64,000 nt of DNA from Shewanella colwelliana ATCC 39565 (lineage in GTDB: Bacteria; Pseudomonadota; Gammaproteobacteria; Enterobacterales; Shewanellaceae). Within the stretch, counting starts at the first letter, position 1; every line of letters begins with the position of its first letter. Positions 39,053-48,400 of the stretch are shown here, one piece after another. Location of the stretch: assembly GCF_000518705.1 (NCBI RefSeq), contig NZ_JAEC01000021.1, positions 59,304 through 123,303 of the forward strand, read 5' to 3'. The position numbers were made by a program, and so were the translations under genes. Under the pieces are notes generated by a model. That model saw nothing but the letters and a program-made list of their open reading frames with translations. It did not search any database and was not told where the DNA came from.

Positions 39053-39847
39053 TTAGGGGCGTTTGCTGCGCTTTTTAGGCTTAGCTTGCCGCCACAGGTA
39101 CAGGCCTGAAAATGCCATAAAGATTAATGATAGTGCCACTAGATCCATAAGCCATTGGCCAGACAAACCAACAATGCGACCGCTGTGAAGGTCAAGTAAT
39201 ACACGTTCCCAGGTCAGGTTATTTGAGCGCGATAAAAGGGAGACTTGGGCCTTGGCTGCTGTGATTTTGCTGCCATCAAGCCCTTGTTGCCAAACTAGCG
39301 TAGGCTTGACTGTTGTGGCTGCCCACTCAATGAGTTCGGCATCTGCCACAAATTGGCCCTCTTGGGTCTTAAGGAATAGCCGATCTTTTTGAATGGCAAT
39401 GGCCTCTATGTTGTCAGGCAGACCAGTGGCTCTGCTTTGTTGTTCGAGTAATTCCCCCTCAGCAGAGAGTATATAGAGATTACTTTCATCAATGGCGACA
39501 AACATTTGTTGATAAACTATTGCACTGATAAGTGGTGCGTTCGCCTCAAGGATACGTTTGTCATTGAGCCATAATAGGTTATCAGTGATGGCCAACAGTG
39601 GTTTAGTTTGGAAAATCTTTATCTCATTTGGCGGTTTAATACCGTAATGATCCAGCAACCATGCTTGTGTTACGTGACTGCTGTCTATGGTTAGCTGATT
39701 ACTGTGGTTAATTAATATACCGCTAATTGATACCATTACCACCAGCAATGCGCTGGCGATCCCCAGTCTTCTGTGCCAAGGCCTAAAGAGTTTTGCTAAT
39801 TGTTGATTCAGGGTTTTACGGTGGGGATGGCGGGGCTTATTGCTCAT
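39053..39847 (-). CDS. PepSY-associated membrane protein
   Basis: The product has 264 residues with an N-terminal membrane helix (HRRLGIASALLVVMVSISGIL, about 28-48) and a C-terminal one (LMDLVALSLIFMAFSGLYLW, about 232-252); the stretch between is periplasmic. The RxLG...GxxxN pattern before the first helix and the closing GLYLWRQAKPKKR are typical of PepSY-TM proteins, several of which act as ferric-siderophore or quinol-linked reductases. Its place after a TonB receptor, a porin and an FMN-binding protein supports a role in metal or siderophore reduction. That role is inferred. Confidence 0.75.
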   Translation of the reverse strand: MSNKPRHPHRKTLNQQLAKLFRPWHRRLGIASALLVVMVSISGILINHSNQLTIDSSHVTQAWLLDHYGIKPPNEIKIFQTKPLLAITDNLLWLNDKRILEANAPLISAIVYQQMFVAIDESNLYILSAEGELLEQQSRATGLPDNIEAIAIQKDRLFLKTQEGQFVADAELIEWAATTVKPTLVWQQGLDGSKITAAKAQVSLLSRSNNLTWERVLLDLHSGRIVGLSGQWLMDLVALSLIFMAFSGLYLWRQAKPKKRSKRP

Positions 39848-39948
39848 GCAGCGGTTCTTATCTGTTGTCTAAGGATGCGTCAATCGGGGGAATCATCCCC
39901 ATTTCGTGGCGATTACTATAACTGAGCTTGATGCTAACCACTACTTTC

Positions 39949-40467
39949 TTATTGACTATTTATCTGTTGATCCAGATAGAGAGCGATACGTGAAAGCTTA
40001 GTGAGTGCTCTGACGGATAAGGTTGCGCCGGTAATACCATCGATATGTTTATCTAACTGATAGTTAGCTGTGAGTGTGGCGGCTTTAAATTGGTCGGTAA
40101 AAAAATCATGGCGTACTTCATCGCCGCGGCTTTCCCGATACACCAAGACTTTGGTTTGCACTATGGCGCTGTCTTTAACATGGATACCCACGGTAATGGG
40201 AGATTCTTTGCCTATCTCTTCTAGAATCCATACCGTTTGCTGTGGTTGTTGCCAGTATCTAACTCGCATCTTGTTAAACTTGTGGGCCAATATCTCTTCA
40301 ATGACTTTTTTTGATTCGCTGTCTAGCCATAGCACGTTGGCTTTTGGGGCTACTGAGTTAAAGGCGCTCGCGATAAAATCTTCAGTAGTTTGATAGGTAT
40401 TGTCAGCCTGTGACTGCAAGCTGAAACACAAGAGGATGCTGGCGCAAGCAAGGGTGATAGATTTCAT
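39949..40467 (-). CDS. Periplasmic FMN-binding domain protein
   Basis: The product has 172 residues with a signal peptide (residues 1-21, ending LQSQA). The C-terminal motif DGITGATLSVRAL matches the FMN_bind signature, in which a Ser/Thr can carry covalently bound FMN (as in NqrC and RnfG). It could pass electrons in the periplasm to a metal complex or receive them from the PepSY membrane protein encoded 101 bp downstream. Partner and substrate are inferred from gene order. Confidence 0.78.
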   Translation of the reverse strand: MKSITLACASILLCFSLQSQADNTYQTTEDFIASAFNSVAPKANVLWLDSESKKVIEEILAHKFNKMRVRYWQQPQQTVWILEEIGKESPITVGIHVKDSAIVQTKVLVYRESRGDEVRHDFFTDQFKAATLTANYQLDKHIDGITGATLSVRALTKLSRIALYLDQQINSQ

Positions 40468-40500
40468 GTTTAGCTCTGCAATGATGTGATGAAAAATAGG

Positions 40501-40551
40501 TCACTATGGCAAAGTAACCGCTATGTCATAACCGTTACTTTGGCATAGTGA
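40501..40551. repeat. Long inverted repeat between porin and FMN-binding genes
   Basis: The 18-base arms at 40501-40518 (TCACTATGGCAAAGTAAC) and 40534-40551 pair with a single mismatch around a 15-base loop. There is no T-tract, so it is more likely an mRNA-processing or attenuating hairpin than a full terminator. A second, shorter repeat (AGTGCG/CGCACT) follows at about 40550-40572. Confidence 0.65.
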
Positions 40552-40587
40552 GTGCGCCGCTAAGACGCACTCATTATGAAGCCTTGC

Positions 40588-41760
40588 TTAGAACTGGTAG
40601 CCAACACCTAAGTTGAAACCATCAGAGTCTTTAGCACCGCCAACTTTTTCGTAGTCAGCTTTGAATACAACGTTTTCGTGCAACCAGTAGTTAATACCGA
40701 CATTGGTTTGCTCTACGTTAGTATCTGCGTTGTTACCGGCGTTGTTGTCATATTCGTTGTAGCGAGCAAACACACCAAAGCTCTCATTAAAACGGTAAGA
40801 AGGTTCGATATACCAACCTGTTTGTTCATCACGACCAAGTGCTTTGGCTTCTTGTCCATCGATGTCCCACTGGGCGTAAAGCGCTTTAACCGTAAAACCT
40901 TCGATGGTGTAGATAGCGTGAGCAGTCAGTAATGTCGCAGATGCAGTATCAACACCTTCGCGACCTTGGGTCAGGTCTGACTGGTATTGTGCTGTTGCCG
41001 CAAGCTCAAGGCCTGGTACTGCGGTGTATTTAACTCGTGCGGTATAAGCGAGATCTTCAGCTTTGGCCTTAGAGACTTTTTGACGACCGCCACGGATGCT
41101 GTATGACTCATCGACATAAAGACCTGAGGTGATGGCACCGTCAAATGCAAGACCAGGAGCAGCTTTAACATTCAGTGCAGCACCGGCTTCCCACCAAGTT
41201 GCAGGTAAGATATTTTTCTCAACTGGGTTACGCTCAACACCGTAAAAGGCAGGTGGCTCGTGAGTCTCGTTGATGATACCAACAGGCATTAGGAATAGAC
41301 CCGCTTTACCCGTGAACATCTGGTTAAAGTCATGTTCGATATAGGCTTGCTCAAGCTCTACTTCACCATTTTGGCCGTCACCTGAGATTGAGTGCTCAAC
41401 TTCTAGTTCAGAGAAGAAACGTGTGTTTTCAGTAAACTCGTGGCCGAAGAAAAGTACAAAGCGATGGAAATCGAACTCTTTCTTGTCAGTGCCTTTTTTA
41501 TTATCGGTGATATTGTTGTAATGCAGTTCACCATAACCACCGATGGTGGTCGCGCTCTTCGCTGAGCTTGATTCTTCTACAACATCTGCGGTTTGTTCAA
41601 CACGCTTTTCTGTCTCTTCAAGACGCTTCTCAAGGTCTTTCAGGACTTTTTGTTGCTGCTCAATTACTTTACGCAGTTCTTGAGTTTCTTCAGATGCAAC
41701 AGCACCTTGGCTAGCAAATAAGCTGACAATTGCAGCAGCAATTAGCGTTTTCTTCATCAT
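40588..41760 (-). CDS. Outer-membrane porin with N-terminal coiled coil
   Basis: The product has 390 residues. A signal peptide (residues 1-22, ending GAVA) is followed by a coiled coil (about 25-65, KVIEQQQKVLKDLEKRLEET) and then a 16-strand-like barrel with repeated aromatic girdles, opening TIGGYGELHYN and ending GFNLGVGYQF. The layout resembles OprO/OprP-like porins and some Shewanella porins of unknown solute. A Fur-like box lies upstream. Its neighbours suggest iron-linked expression. Confidence 0.82.
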   Translation of the reverse strand: MMKKTLIAAAIVSLFASQGAVASEETQELRKVIEQQQKVLKDLEKRLEETEKRVEQTADVVEESSSAKSATTIGGYGELHYNNITDNKKGTDKKEFDFHRFVLFFGHEFTENTRFFSELEVEHSISGDGQNGEVELEQAYIEHDFNQMFTGKAGLFLMPVGIINETHEPPAFYGVERNPVEKNILPATWWEAGAALNVKAAPGLAFDGAITSGLYVDESYSIRGGRQKVSKAKAEDLAYTARVKYTAVPGLELAATAQYQSDLTQGREGVDTASATLLTAHAIYTIEGFTVKALYAQWDIDGQEAKALGRDEQTGWYIEPSYRFNESFGVFARYNEYDNNAGNNADTNVEQTNVGINYWLHENVVFKADYEKVGGAKDSDGFNLGVGYQF

Positions 41761-41825
41761 TCTCTTCCCAGTTGTTATGTCGGGGTTATTAAATTGCTGG
41801 CGATTCTACCAATTACGTATCGTAA

Positions 41826-41843
41826 TGCAAACCATTATCATTA
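41826..41843 (-). promoter_or_regulatory. Fur-like box upstream of the porin gene
   Basis: Read on the minus strand, TTAATGATAATGGTTTGC contains TGATAAT, a perfect half of the Fur 7-1-7 site, and a weaker second half. It lies 66 bp upstream of the porin ATG. Iron repression is inferred, not shown. Confidence 0.5.
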
Positions 41844-42004
41844 AGTTTATTGATTAAGATCAACAAATGTAAAAGATCTGTAAATGTTTAGGGGTAGGTG
41901 AAAGCTAAAATATTTTTTATAAAACACTTTAAAAACAAAAGTATGGGTTTATCTTCTTGGCGAGGGCATAGAGGCGGCTAAATGGTGTAGCGTAAACTTT
42001 CGGA

Positions 42005-42031
42005 CTAAAAGTGGGCAGCGATATGCTGCCC
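42005..42031 (-). terminator. Terminator after the TonB receptor gene
   Basis: A GGGCAGC (42013-42019) / GCTGCCC (42025-42031) stem with a five-base loop is followed by TTTT on the minus strand, 35 bp after the receptor stop. Confidence 0.7.
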
Positions 42032-42065
42032 AGCGTTAATTCTCAGATAAAAATCGGTAAGTAAA

Positions 42066-44261
42066 TTAGAATTGGTAACGATAACCCATGGTCACGGATA
42101 GGGGTTTACCAGCAAAGTTGGAGCCATGGATCTTAGTGGTGACATAGTCAGTATCGAATAAGTTCTCCGCTGTCAGATAAAGCTCATGATCACGCGCTAT
42201 ATGGTAACGCCCAGATAGGTCAACAATGGTTTTAGCCTCGATAAGTTGCTCGCTCGGGATATGACCATTACCAGCTTGAGTGCGTATTTCACTGGTATAA
42301 CGTGCTGCCAGCGTTAATTGCCAGTTCTCAGTCTCCATCGCCACCGAGGCAAACAGCATATCTTCAGGCAGGTAAGGCAGTTTAAAGCCAGCCTCGACAT
42401 CCCCCCAAGAGTCAAAGTCTGAGGTGAAGCTGTTATCGAACTCTGCGTTAGTGTAGGTGTAGGCCAACTTAAGCGGGAAGCTCAACGATTTCCCTTGGTT
42501 GATGGTGTAATCTAGGCTGAATTCGAGGCCGTTTACATCGACTTCTCCGCCATTATACTGATTACCTATATTGTCATCATTACACCCTTGCGCAGCGGTG
42601 CAGTTGCCGTGCATATTGCTGTAGTCACTGTAGAACAGAATCGCTTCGGCGTTTAATTCACCACTATTGAAACGCGCACCTGCCTCATAGTTCCAGCTCT
42701 GCTCCTCTTTACGATCACGGTTGCCGGGCGCGGCTGGGGAAAAGCCTTTTTGGACACCGGTCAAGAGCAACCAGTGCTCATCTAATTGATAGGTGACTGC
42801 TAAAGATGGCAACAGTGCCGAGAAACTATTGCGAATATCTTTGTTTGGCTCGCCCTCACGGCCGATATTGCTTTTGCCCCAATCGAGTCGACGGGTTTCG
42901 ACCGTTTCATAGCGCAGACCCGCAGTGAGATTAAATTGACCCCATTGGATTTTGTCTTGTAGATAAAGTGCCAAGGCTTGAGCACTGTCGAGGCGATTAG
43001 AGTCGGTGCCAGGTATGCCAGCCGTATCGAGACGCATCTGTTGATCCGCCTGCAAGGTGTATTTGTCTACCCATTGGAATCTGTCCATCTCATCTTCATG
43101 ATAGCGTGCACCCAAAGCGAGTTCATGGTTGTCTAACAACCAGTTCAATTCAGTTTGAAGCCCTTGGGAGAGATACTCACGATTATTGGCTTTCACATCG
43201 ACACTCAGATCTCCTGCTAGGGGGTCTTCATCAAAATCGGCGGCCAACTGAGTACCAGAGCCACTAATACTCTTACCCCCTACTTTACTGGTTTTATACC
43301 AGTTACGGGCAAAGGCATTATAGTACGCGGTTGTGCCGAGGGTCAGGTTAGGACTGAGATCGATAAGATGGTTAATTTGTAGCTGTTTGTGCTCAGTGGT
43401 CATCAGGTCTTTTTGCGAAGCAGAATAGCGCTGGTAGGGGTTAGCGGCAAAATCTGCGTCGGTTAAACCTAGGTAGGTTTCATTTGAGGATTCGTCCGAA
43501 TATTTCAGTTTTATCTCCAGCATTTGTGGTTGCAGGCTGTTTTCATCACTGCGAATACTCAGTTTGGCGAGTGCATCGTTTTTACTAAAGCCGCTATCGC
43601 CACCGACGCCATTGATGGTACGAAAGCCATCGGCTTGATAGCGATATAGATCCACCAGCGCACCCACTCGTTCACCTTGTCCACCTGCATAGGTATGGAG
43701 TTTGCCGTAGCCATGCTGGCCGGCTGCCACCTCAATTTGCCCAGTCAACGGCGCATCAGGGATCTGCCGCGAGATAAGATTAATTACACCGCCAGTAGTG
43801 CGTGGGCCATATTTTACTGTCGAGCTGCCTTTAAGGATTTCGATAGACTGCATTCTGCCTGAGGTTGGAAAGTAATAGGCGGCAGGTGAAGCATAGGGGG
43901 CGGGCGCGGCTAGTACACCATCCTCCATAATGGTTATCTTTTCTGAGCGATTCTGGCCGGTGCCGCGCATGCCTAAGTTAGGGCGCAGACCAAAGCCATC
44001 TTCCTCTTGAATATAGACGCCAGGAATAGAGGCTAATGTGCGCAGTATATCGCTGTATTTGAAGGTGTCTAAATCTGCTTGAGTTAGCTGGTGGGCGCTG
44101 CCTGGTGCGGTATTGAGAGGGTTGCGTTTACCAAATACGGTCAGCTGTTCTAACGGTTGTGCAACTTGAAGGGGGGCTGACAGGGCATGGCTTGGGTTGC
44201 TGAGGGTACTCAGCAGTGCGACAGTGATCAGGCTAAGTGAGCCAGTAAATGAGCGTGACAT
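42066..44261 (-). CDS. TonB-dependent outer-membrane receptor (FecA-like group)
   Basis: The product has 731 residues: a signal peptide (1-26), a TonB-box-like stretch (about 38-45, EQLTVFGKR), a plug domain (about 50-165, with LGMRGTGQNRSEKITIMEDGV and IEILKGSSTVKYGPRTTGGVINLI) and a 22-strand barrel ending SVTMGYRYQF. There is no N-terminal signalling extension, so it is not a transducer. It should import a ferric chelate or another metal complex using TonB energy. A Fur-like box overlaps its leader. Exact ligand unknown. Confidence 0.9.
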   Translation of the reverse strand: MSRSFTGSLSLITVALLSTLSNPSHALSAPLQVAQPLEQLTVFGKRNPLNTAPGSAHQLTQADLDTFKYSDILRTLASIPGVYIQEEDGFGLRPNLGMRGTGQNRSEKITIMEDGVLAAPAPYASPAAYYFPTSGRMQSIEILKGSSTVKYGPRTTGGVINLISRQIPDAPLTGQIEVAAGQHGYGKLHTYAGGQGERVGALVDLYRYQADGFRTINGVGGDSGFSKNDALAKLSIRSDENSLQPQMLEIKLKYSDESSNETYLGLTDADFAANPYQRYSASQKDLMTTEHKQLQINHLIDLSPNLTLGTTAYYNAFARNWYKTSKVGGKSISGSGTQLAADFDEDPLAGDLSVDVKANNREYLSQGLQTELNWLLDNHELALGARYHEDEMDRFQWVDKYTLQADQQMRLDTAGIPGTDSNRLDSAQALALYLQDKIQWGQFNLTAGLRYETVETRRLDWGKSNIGREGEPNKDIRNSFSALLPSLAVTYQLDEHWLLLTGVQKGFSPAAPGNRDRKEEQSWNYEAGARFNSGELNAEAILFYSDYSNMHGNCTAAQGCNDDNIGNQYNGGEVDVNGLEFSLDYTINQGKSLSFPLKLAYTYTNAEFDNSFTSDFDSWGDVEAGFKLPYLPEDMLFASVAMETENWQLTLAARYTSEIRTQAGNGHIPSEQLIEAKTIVDLSGRYHIARDHELYLTAENLFDTDYVTTKIHGSNFAGKPLSVTMGYRYQF

Positions 44262-44275
44262 AAAATCTCCAACGT

Positions 44276-44295
44276 AAATGAGAGTTATTCTCGTT
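44276..44295 (-). promoter_or_regulatory. Fur-like box upstream of the TonB receptor gene
   Basis: The plus-strand sequence AAATGAGAGTTATTCTCGTT is a near-palindrome that fits the Fur consensus core (AATGAtAatTATTaTCATT pattern) with a few mismatches. It lies 15 bp before the receptor ATG, where bound Fur would block transcription. Confidence 0.6.
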
Positions 44296-44458
44296 AAGTT
44301 GGGCAGATGTTAGGAGTTGGTGCTTAAAATTAACTTAAAGCAGCAGCTATTTACATTTGTTAAATTCTGTATCCTAAGTCATCGGAGAAGTGTTTGTGGT
44401 GTTTTGCTGTACACTGTGGCCCCTGAATGATAACTAGCCCCTGTATTGTCGAGCCGAT

Positions 44459-45169
44459 ATGTTTCTAAGTCCTTATTATAAAAAAGATGAACAGCTTGTT
44501 TCTGTCACTGCTGAACAAGCCAGTGAGTTTGCCAAAGGCGTTGCGCAAGATTTTAATCCCATCCACGACGTTGCTGCGAAGAAGTTTTGTGTCCCCGGTG
44601 ATCTGTTGTTTGCCTTGGTACTGGGTCAGTATGGCTTAAGTCAAACCATGGGCTTTCGTTTCGAGGGAATGGTTGGTGATGGCGTCCCCTTGCTGTTTCC
44701 TGAGCAGGTTGGTGGAGCCTTTGCCGTTGTCGATGATAAAGGCAAGCAATATCTTAGTGTTACCCGAAGCGGTGCCTCGACGCTGTGTGACGTGCAAACT
44801 GAGTCTTTTATAAGAAGTTACGTGGCTTTTTCTGGGCTTAACTTTACCCATGTATTGGTGCCGATGATGAAGGCCCATGGGGTGATGATTAACCCAGCGA
44901 GACCACTGGTAATTTATGAAAGCATGTCATTTGATTTAACCACGCTCGACTTCAATAAGGTTGAGCTAAGCCTCGTGGAGCAAAAGTTAGTGGTTGATGG
45001 CAAGCGCGGCGATGTGACCTTAGGTTTCGAGCTGCATTGCGGTGACAAATTAGTCGGCACAGGCATTAAGACCTTAGTACTGAGTGGCCTGCGAGCTATC
45101 GACGTGCAAAGTATGGATGAGATGGTTGAGCGTTATGAGTCTCGCCGTATAGATTACCAAGGTGCATAG
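44459..45169 (+). CDS. DUF3581 family protein, hotdog-like
   Basis: The product has 236 residues with no signal or membrane segment. It matches the DUF3581 group seen in Shewanella and relatives. Near the N-terminus it reads AKGVAQDFNPIHDVAAKKFCVPGDLLFALVLGQ; the DxNPIH element followed by a short helix is the active-site signature of MaoC-type (R)-enoyl hydratases, so a hotdog fold acting on acyl thioesters is possible. No substrate is indicated. A terminator follows, so it is a single-gene unit. Confidence 0.7.
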   Translation: MFLSPYYKKDEQLVSVTAEQASEFAKGVAQDFNPIHDVAAKKFCVPGDLLFALVLGQYGLSQTMGFRFEGMVGDGVPLLFPEQVGGAFAVVDDKGKQYLSVTRSGASTLCDVQTESFIRSYVAFSGLNFTHVLVPMMKAHGVMINPARPLVIYESMSFDLTTLDFNKVELSLVEQKLVVDGKRGDVTLGFELHCGDKLVGTGIKTLVLSGLRAIDVQSMDEMVERYESRRIDYQGA

Positions 45170-45499
45170 TCGTTGGGATAATCACTAAACGACATCACTC
45201 ACTAAGGGCTGCCCCCCAATAAGGTGACTAAAGCCATCGCTACTGCAGCGATGGCTTTTTTGTTTTCGCTAGATCAGAATTCAACTGCTGTTTCCTTAAG
45301 CTTCATTACGCGCCAAAGTGAGCTATGATCGCGCTTTTTTCACTCCCAATGTGTTTGAGGCATCGCCTCGATTGCCAAGGCTGCGGCTTTGTTTTACTTT
45401 AGTGGGATTATTTTAAAAATAGATCGTTAATGCTGCTCGGCTGCCGCGATTGTTTATGCGCTATTGCCAATATTTGGCGCTGTTTGGATAAGGATTAAG
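45170..45499. other. Intergenic region before the condensin-like operon
   Basis: About 330 bp. It holds the DUF3581 terminator at its start and the promoter of the SMC operon at its end, with an AAGGA site (45489-45493) before ATG 45500. A TATGAT at about 45333 could be a -10 element. No gene was recognised. Confidence 0.45.
45231..45262 (+). terminator. Rho-independent terminator after the DUF3581 gene
   Basis: An 11-bp perfect stem, AAGCCATCGCT (45231-45241) with AGCGATGGCTT (45247-45257), is followed by TTTTTTGTTTT. It separates the DUF3581 gene from the SMC operon. Confidence 0.9.
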
Positions 45500-48400
45500 A
45501 TGCCAAGCTTGAATCGAATTGTGCTCATCAATACGCACCTCCCTGGCGTTGTAGAACTCGCCCTCGATGGACATACCAATATCTGTGGAACCAACGCTTC
45601 GGGTAAGACAACATTGCAGCGTTTGGTGCCGGTGTTTTATGGTGAATATCCAAGTCGCGTCGTCCCCTCGACTCGCGACAGCTTTGAGCGTTGGTATCTG
45701 CCGCACGATTCGAGTTACATCATCTACGAATATCGTCGTGATGATGGCCTGCTTAACCAGGCTGTATTGGCTTCGGCGGGTGATGGTAAAGGGGTGAATT
45801 ACCGCTTTATTGCGAAAGGGTTTGAGTTAGAAGATTACGTTAAGTCGCAGCAGGGAGAGTCGATTCTGTGTCACAACATGGCTGAATTAGGCCGTGAGAT
45901 GAAGCGTGCAGGCGTGGCTGTCACCAATCTCCTCAATACCCGAGAGTATCGTGCCATTATCCAAAATGACCGCACCTTGCTGAGCACGGGAAGTAACCGC
46001 AGTGAATTGCGCGCCTATGCGCGTCAATTCTCTTTGTGTCAGAGCGAGCATTCGCTACGTCATATTGAAAAGCTTGCTAAAGCGGTGCACTCCAAAGAGG
46101 GCAAGATGGAAACCATCAAGTCGATGATTGCCGCCATTTTGGAAGAGGATGGTGTGAACCCTCCGAGCTCGCGTATCAACCCTCAGCGAGTCGAAGCATG
46201 GATAAGAGAAAGTCAGCTTATTCAAGGTTTTGAGCAGATCCGTCCCGAATTCGATAAGCTTGAACAAGAGTTTAATCAACTGCTTAGCGCCGAACAAAGG
46301 CTCGCTGGTCTAAAGCGTGGTTATGGCAGAGATGAAGCCACTGAAGTCGAACGTCAGGAGTTAAACCAACAACGCTCAAAAGAGTTAGGTTTAAAACTAC
46401 GTCAGCTCGATGACGAATGGAAAGAAGTGCGCGATGAGTTAAATCAAGATCTGTCGGCCGCTAAAGGGGATGTTGCTAAGATCGAACACGATCTTGATGT
46501 GATCGAAGATCAACACGCTTCGTTTCTCGACGCCGATATAGAGCAAGCCAAGCTGGATTTAGATCAACTGCCTAGTTGGCGAGGCAGCTTAGATAACTTA
46601 ACTGAGCGTCATAAGCTGCAAACCGAGAAACATCAAGATGTTGAGGCGGCTTATAATGCCCGTCGTAGCAAAATTGGTGAAAACCTTAACCGTGAACTAG
46701 AGCTACTCGATAAAGAGCAAGATAAACACCGCGAAGCCCGCGATAAACAGAAAGAGCAAGGCCGCAAAGAGTTAACAGCGCTTGACGAGCAGTGGCGTGA
46801 GCAGATGGATGCTGGCCAGGCAAAGCACAGAGAGCAAGAATATCAGCTCAAATTGACCGCTGCTGAGCTAACGATGCAGGTCAATAACGTGACCTATAGT
46901 GAAGAAGAAAAACTGGCGTTAGCGGTTTTTGATGAACGTATCTCGCGTGCTGATGAAGAGCAAGAAGCCTGTAATGCCAAGGCAGAACGGCTCAGTAGCG
47001 AGGAGCGCAAATATCGAGCTAAACGTGATCAAGCCAATGAAAGCCTGCGTCAAGCTGGTATTCGGGTGATTGAGCGCCAAGGTGCCTTAGATGAGTTACA
47101 CCATATCCTCCTCCCTCAATCGCACACCTTGCTTGAGTACCTGCGTAAAGAGGTTGATGGTTGGGAACAGAACATAGGTAAACTGATTAATCCAGAACTG
47201 TTACATCGCAGTGATCTGCACCCTGTCATGGGTGAAAACAGTGACGATCTATTCTGCGGTGTCGGCTTAGATCTCAAAGCGATTGAGATCCCTGAATATG
47301 CAGCCTCAGAGCAAGAGCTACGTGGTCGTTATGGCGAGGCTGAAGACGCATTGGCCAAAGCCAAAGCATTGCAAGCAGAGGCGGAAAATAGTTTAGTCGC
47401 CATCAATGGTGAGCTTGATAAACTCAATCGTGAGCTGACCTTTGCTAAGACCGCGTATAAAAACAGTCGTGATGATCTGCGACGTCTGTTTGATGAAAAG
47501 CGGGTTGAGCAGGAGAAGATCAATAAAGCCCTCGGTGAGCGGAAAGCTCAAGCGCAAAAACGCCTAAGCCGTCTCGACAGCGAACTCAAACAACTTGAAC
47601 AGCAACATCAAGCCTGGATTGACGAGCAAAAAGAGCAAGCTCTCGAGGCTCGCATGGAAAAGAATGCCTACTGGCAAGAGGTGGTTGGTGTACTCGACAG
47701 CCAATTAGCGCAGATTAAGAGCAACATTGCCCAGCGTCGCCAAGATGCTAAGAGTGAGCAGAAAGCTTGTGAGCAGTGGTATAAGGACGAGTTAAAATCA
47801 CGGGGGGTCGACGAAGACAAGATTGTTAAGCTTAAGCAATCGATCCGCGAGCTGGAAAGCAACATTAGTAAGGCGGAGCAGCGTCGTAGCGAAGTACTCA
47901 GATTTGATGATTGGTATCAACATACGTGGCTGGCGCGCAAACCTAAATTACAAACTGAGTTAAGCACCATTAAGCTGGCCGTTACTGAATTAGAACAGCA
48001 ATTAACCCGTAAAGCCAACGAGGTGAAGCAGCAAAGACAAAGCTTAGATACCGACCGCAAGCAGTCTGATGCGGTGCAAGTTGAGGCGTCGGAGAACTTA
48101 ACTAAGCTACGCAGTGTGATGCGCAAATTAGCCGAGCTAAAATTACCGGCCAACAACGATGAGTTACAAGGCGGCTTGACTGAGCGTTTGCGTCAAGGCG
48201 AAGAACTGTTATTGCGTCGCGACCAGCTACTTGGTGCAGTGAAGCAGTATATTGAGCATTTCGATTCGGTGATCGCCAGTAAGTCTGGTTCGAGTCTATC
48301 GGAAACTTGGGAGCGTGCTCGCGAAGAGTCGAGCTTTATCAACGATAAAGGCATTCGTCTGCTCGACTACAGCAAGTTAGTGCCACAGCTTGAGCAGTTG

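Larger units (their letters stand above)
41761..42065. other. Intergenic region between TonB receptor and porin genes
   Basis: About 305 bp without a gene. It holds the porin promoter with a Fur-like box (41826-41843) and the TonB-receptor terminator (42005-42031). Both are listed separately; nothing else was recognised. Confidence 0.5.
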
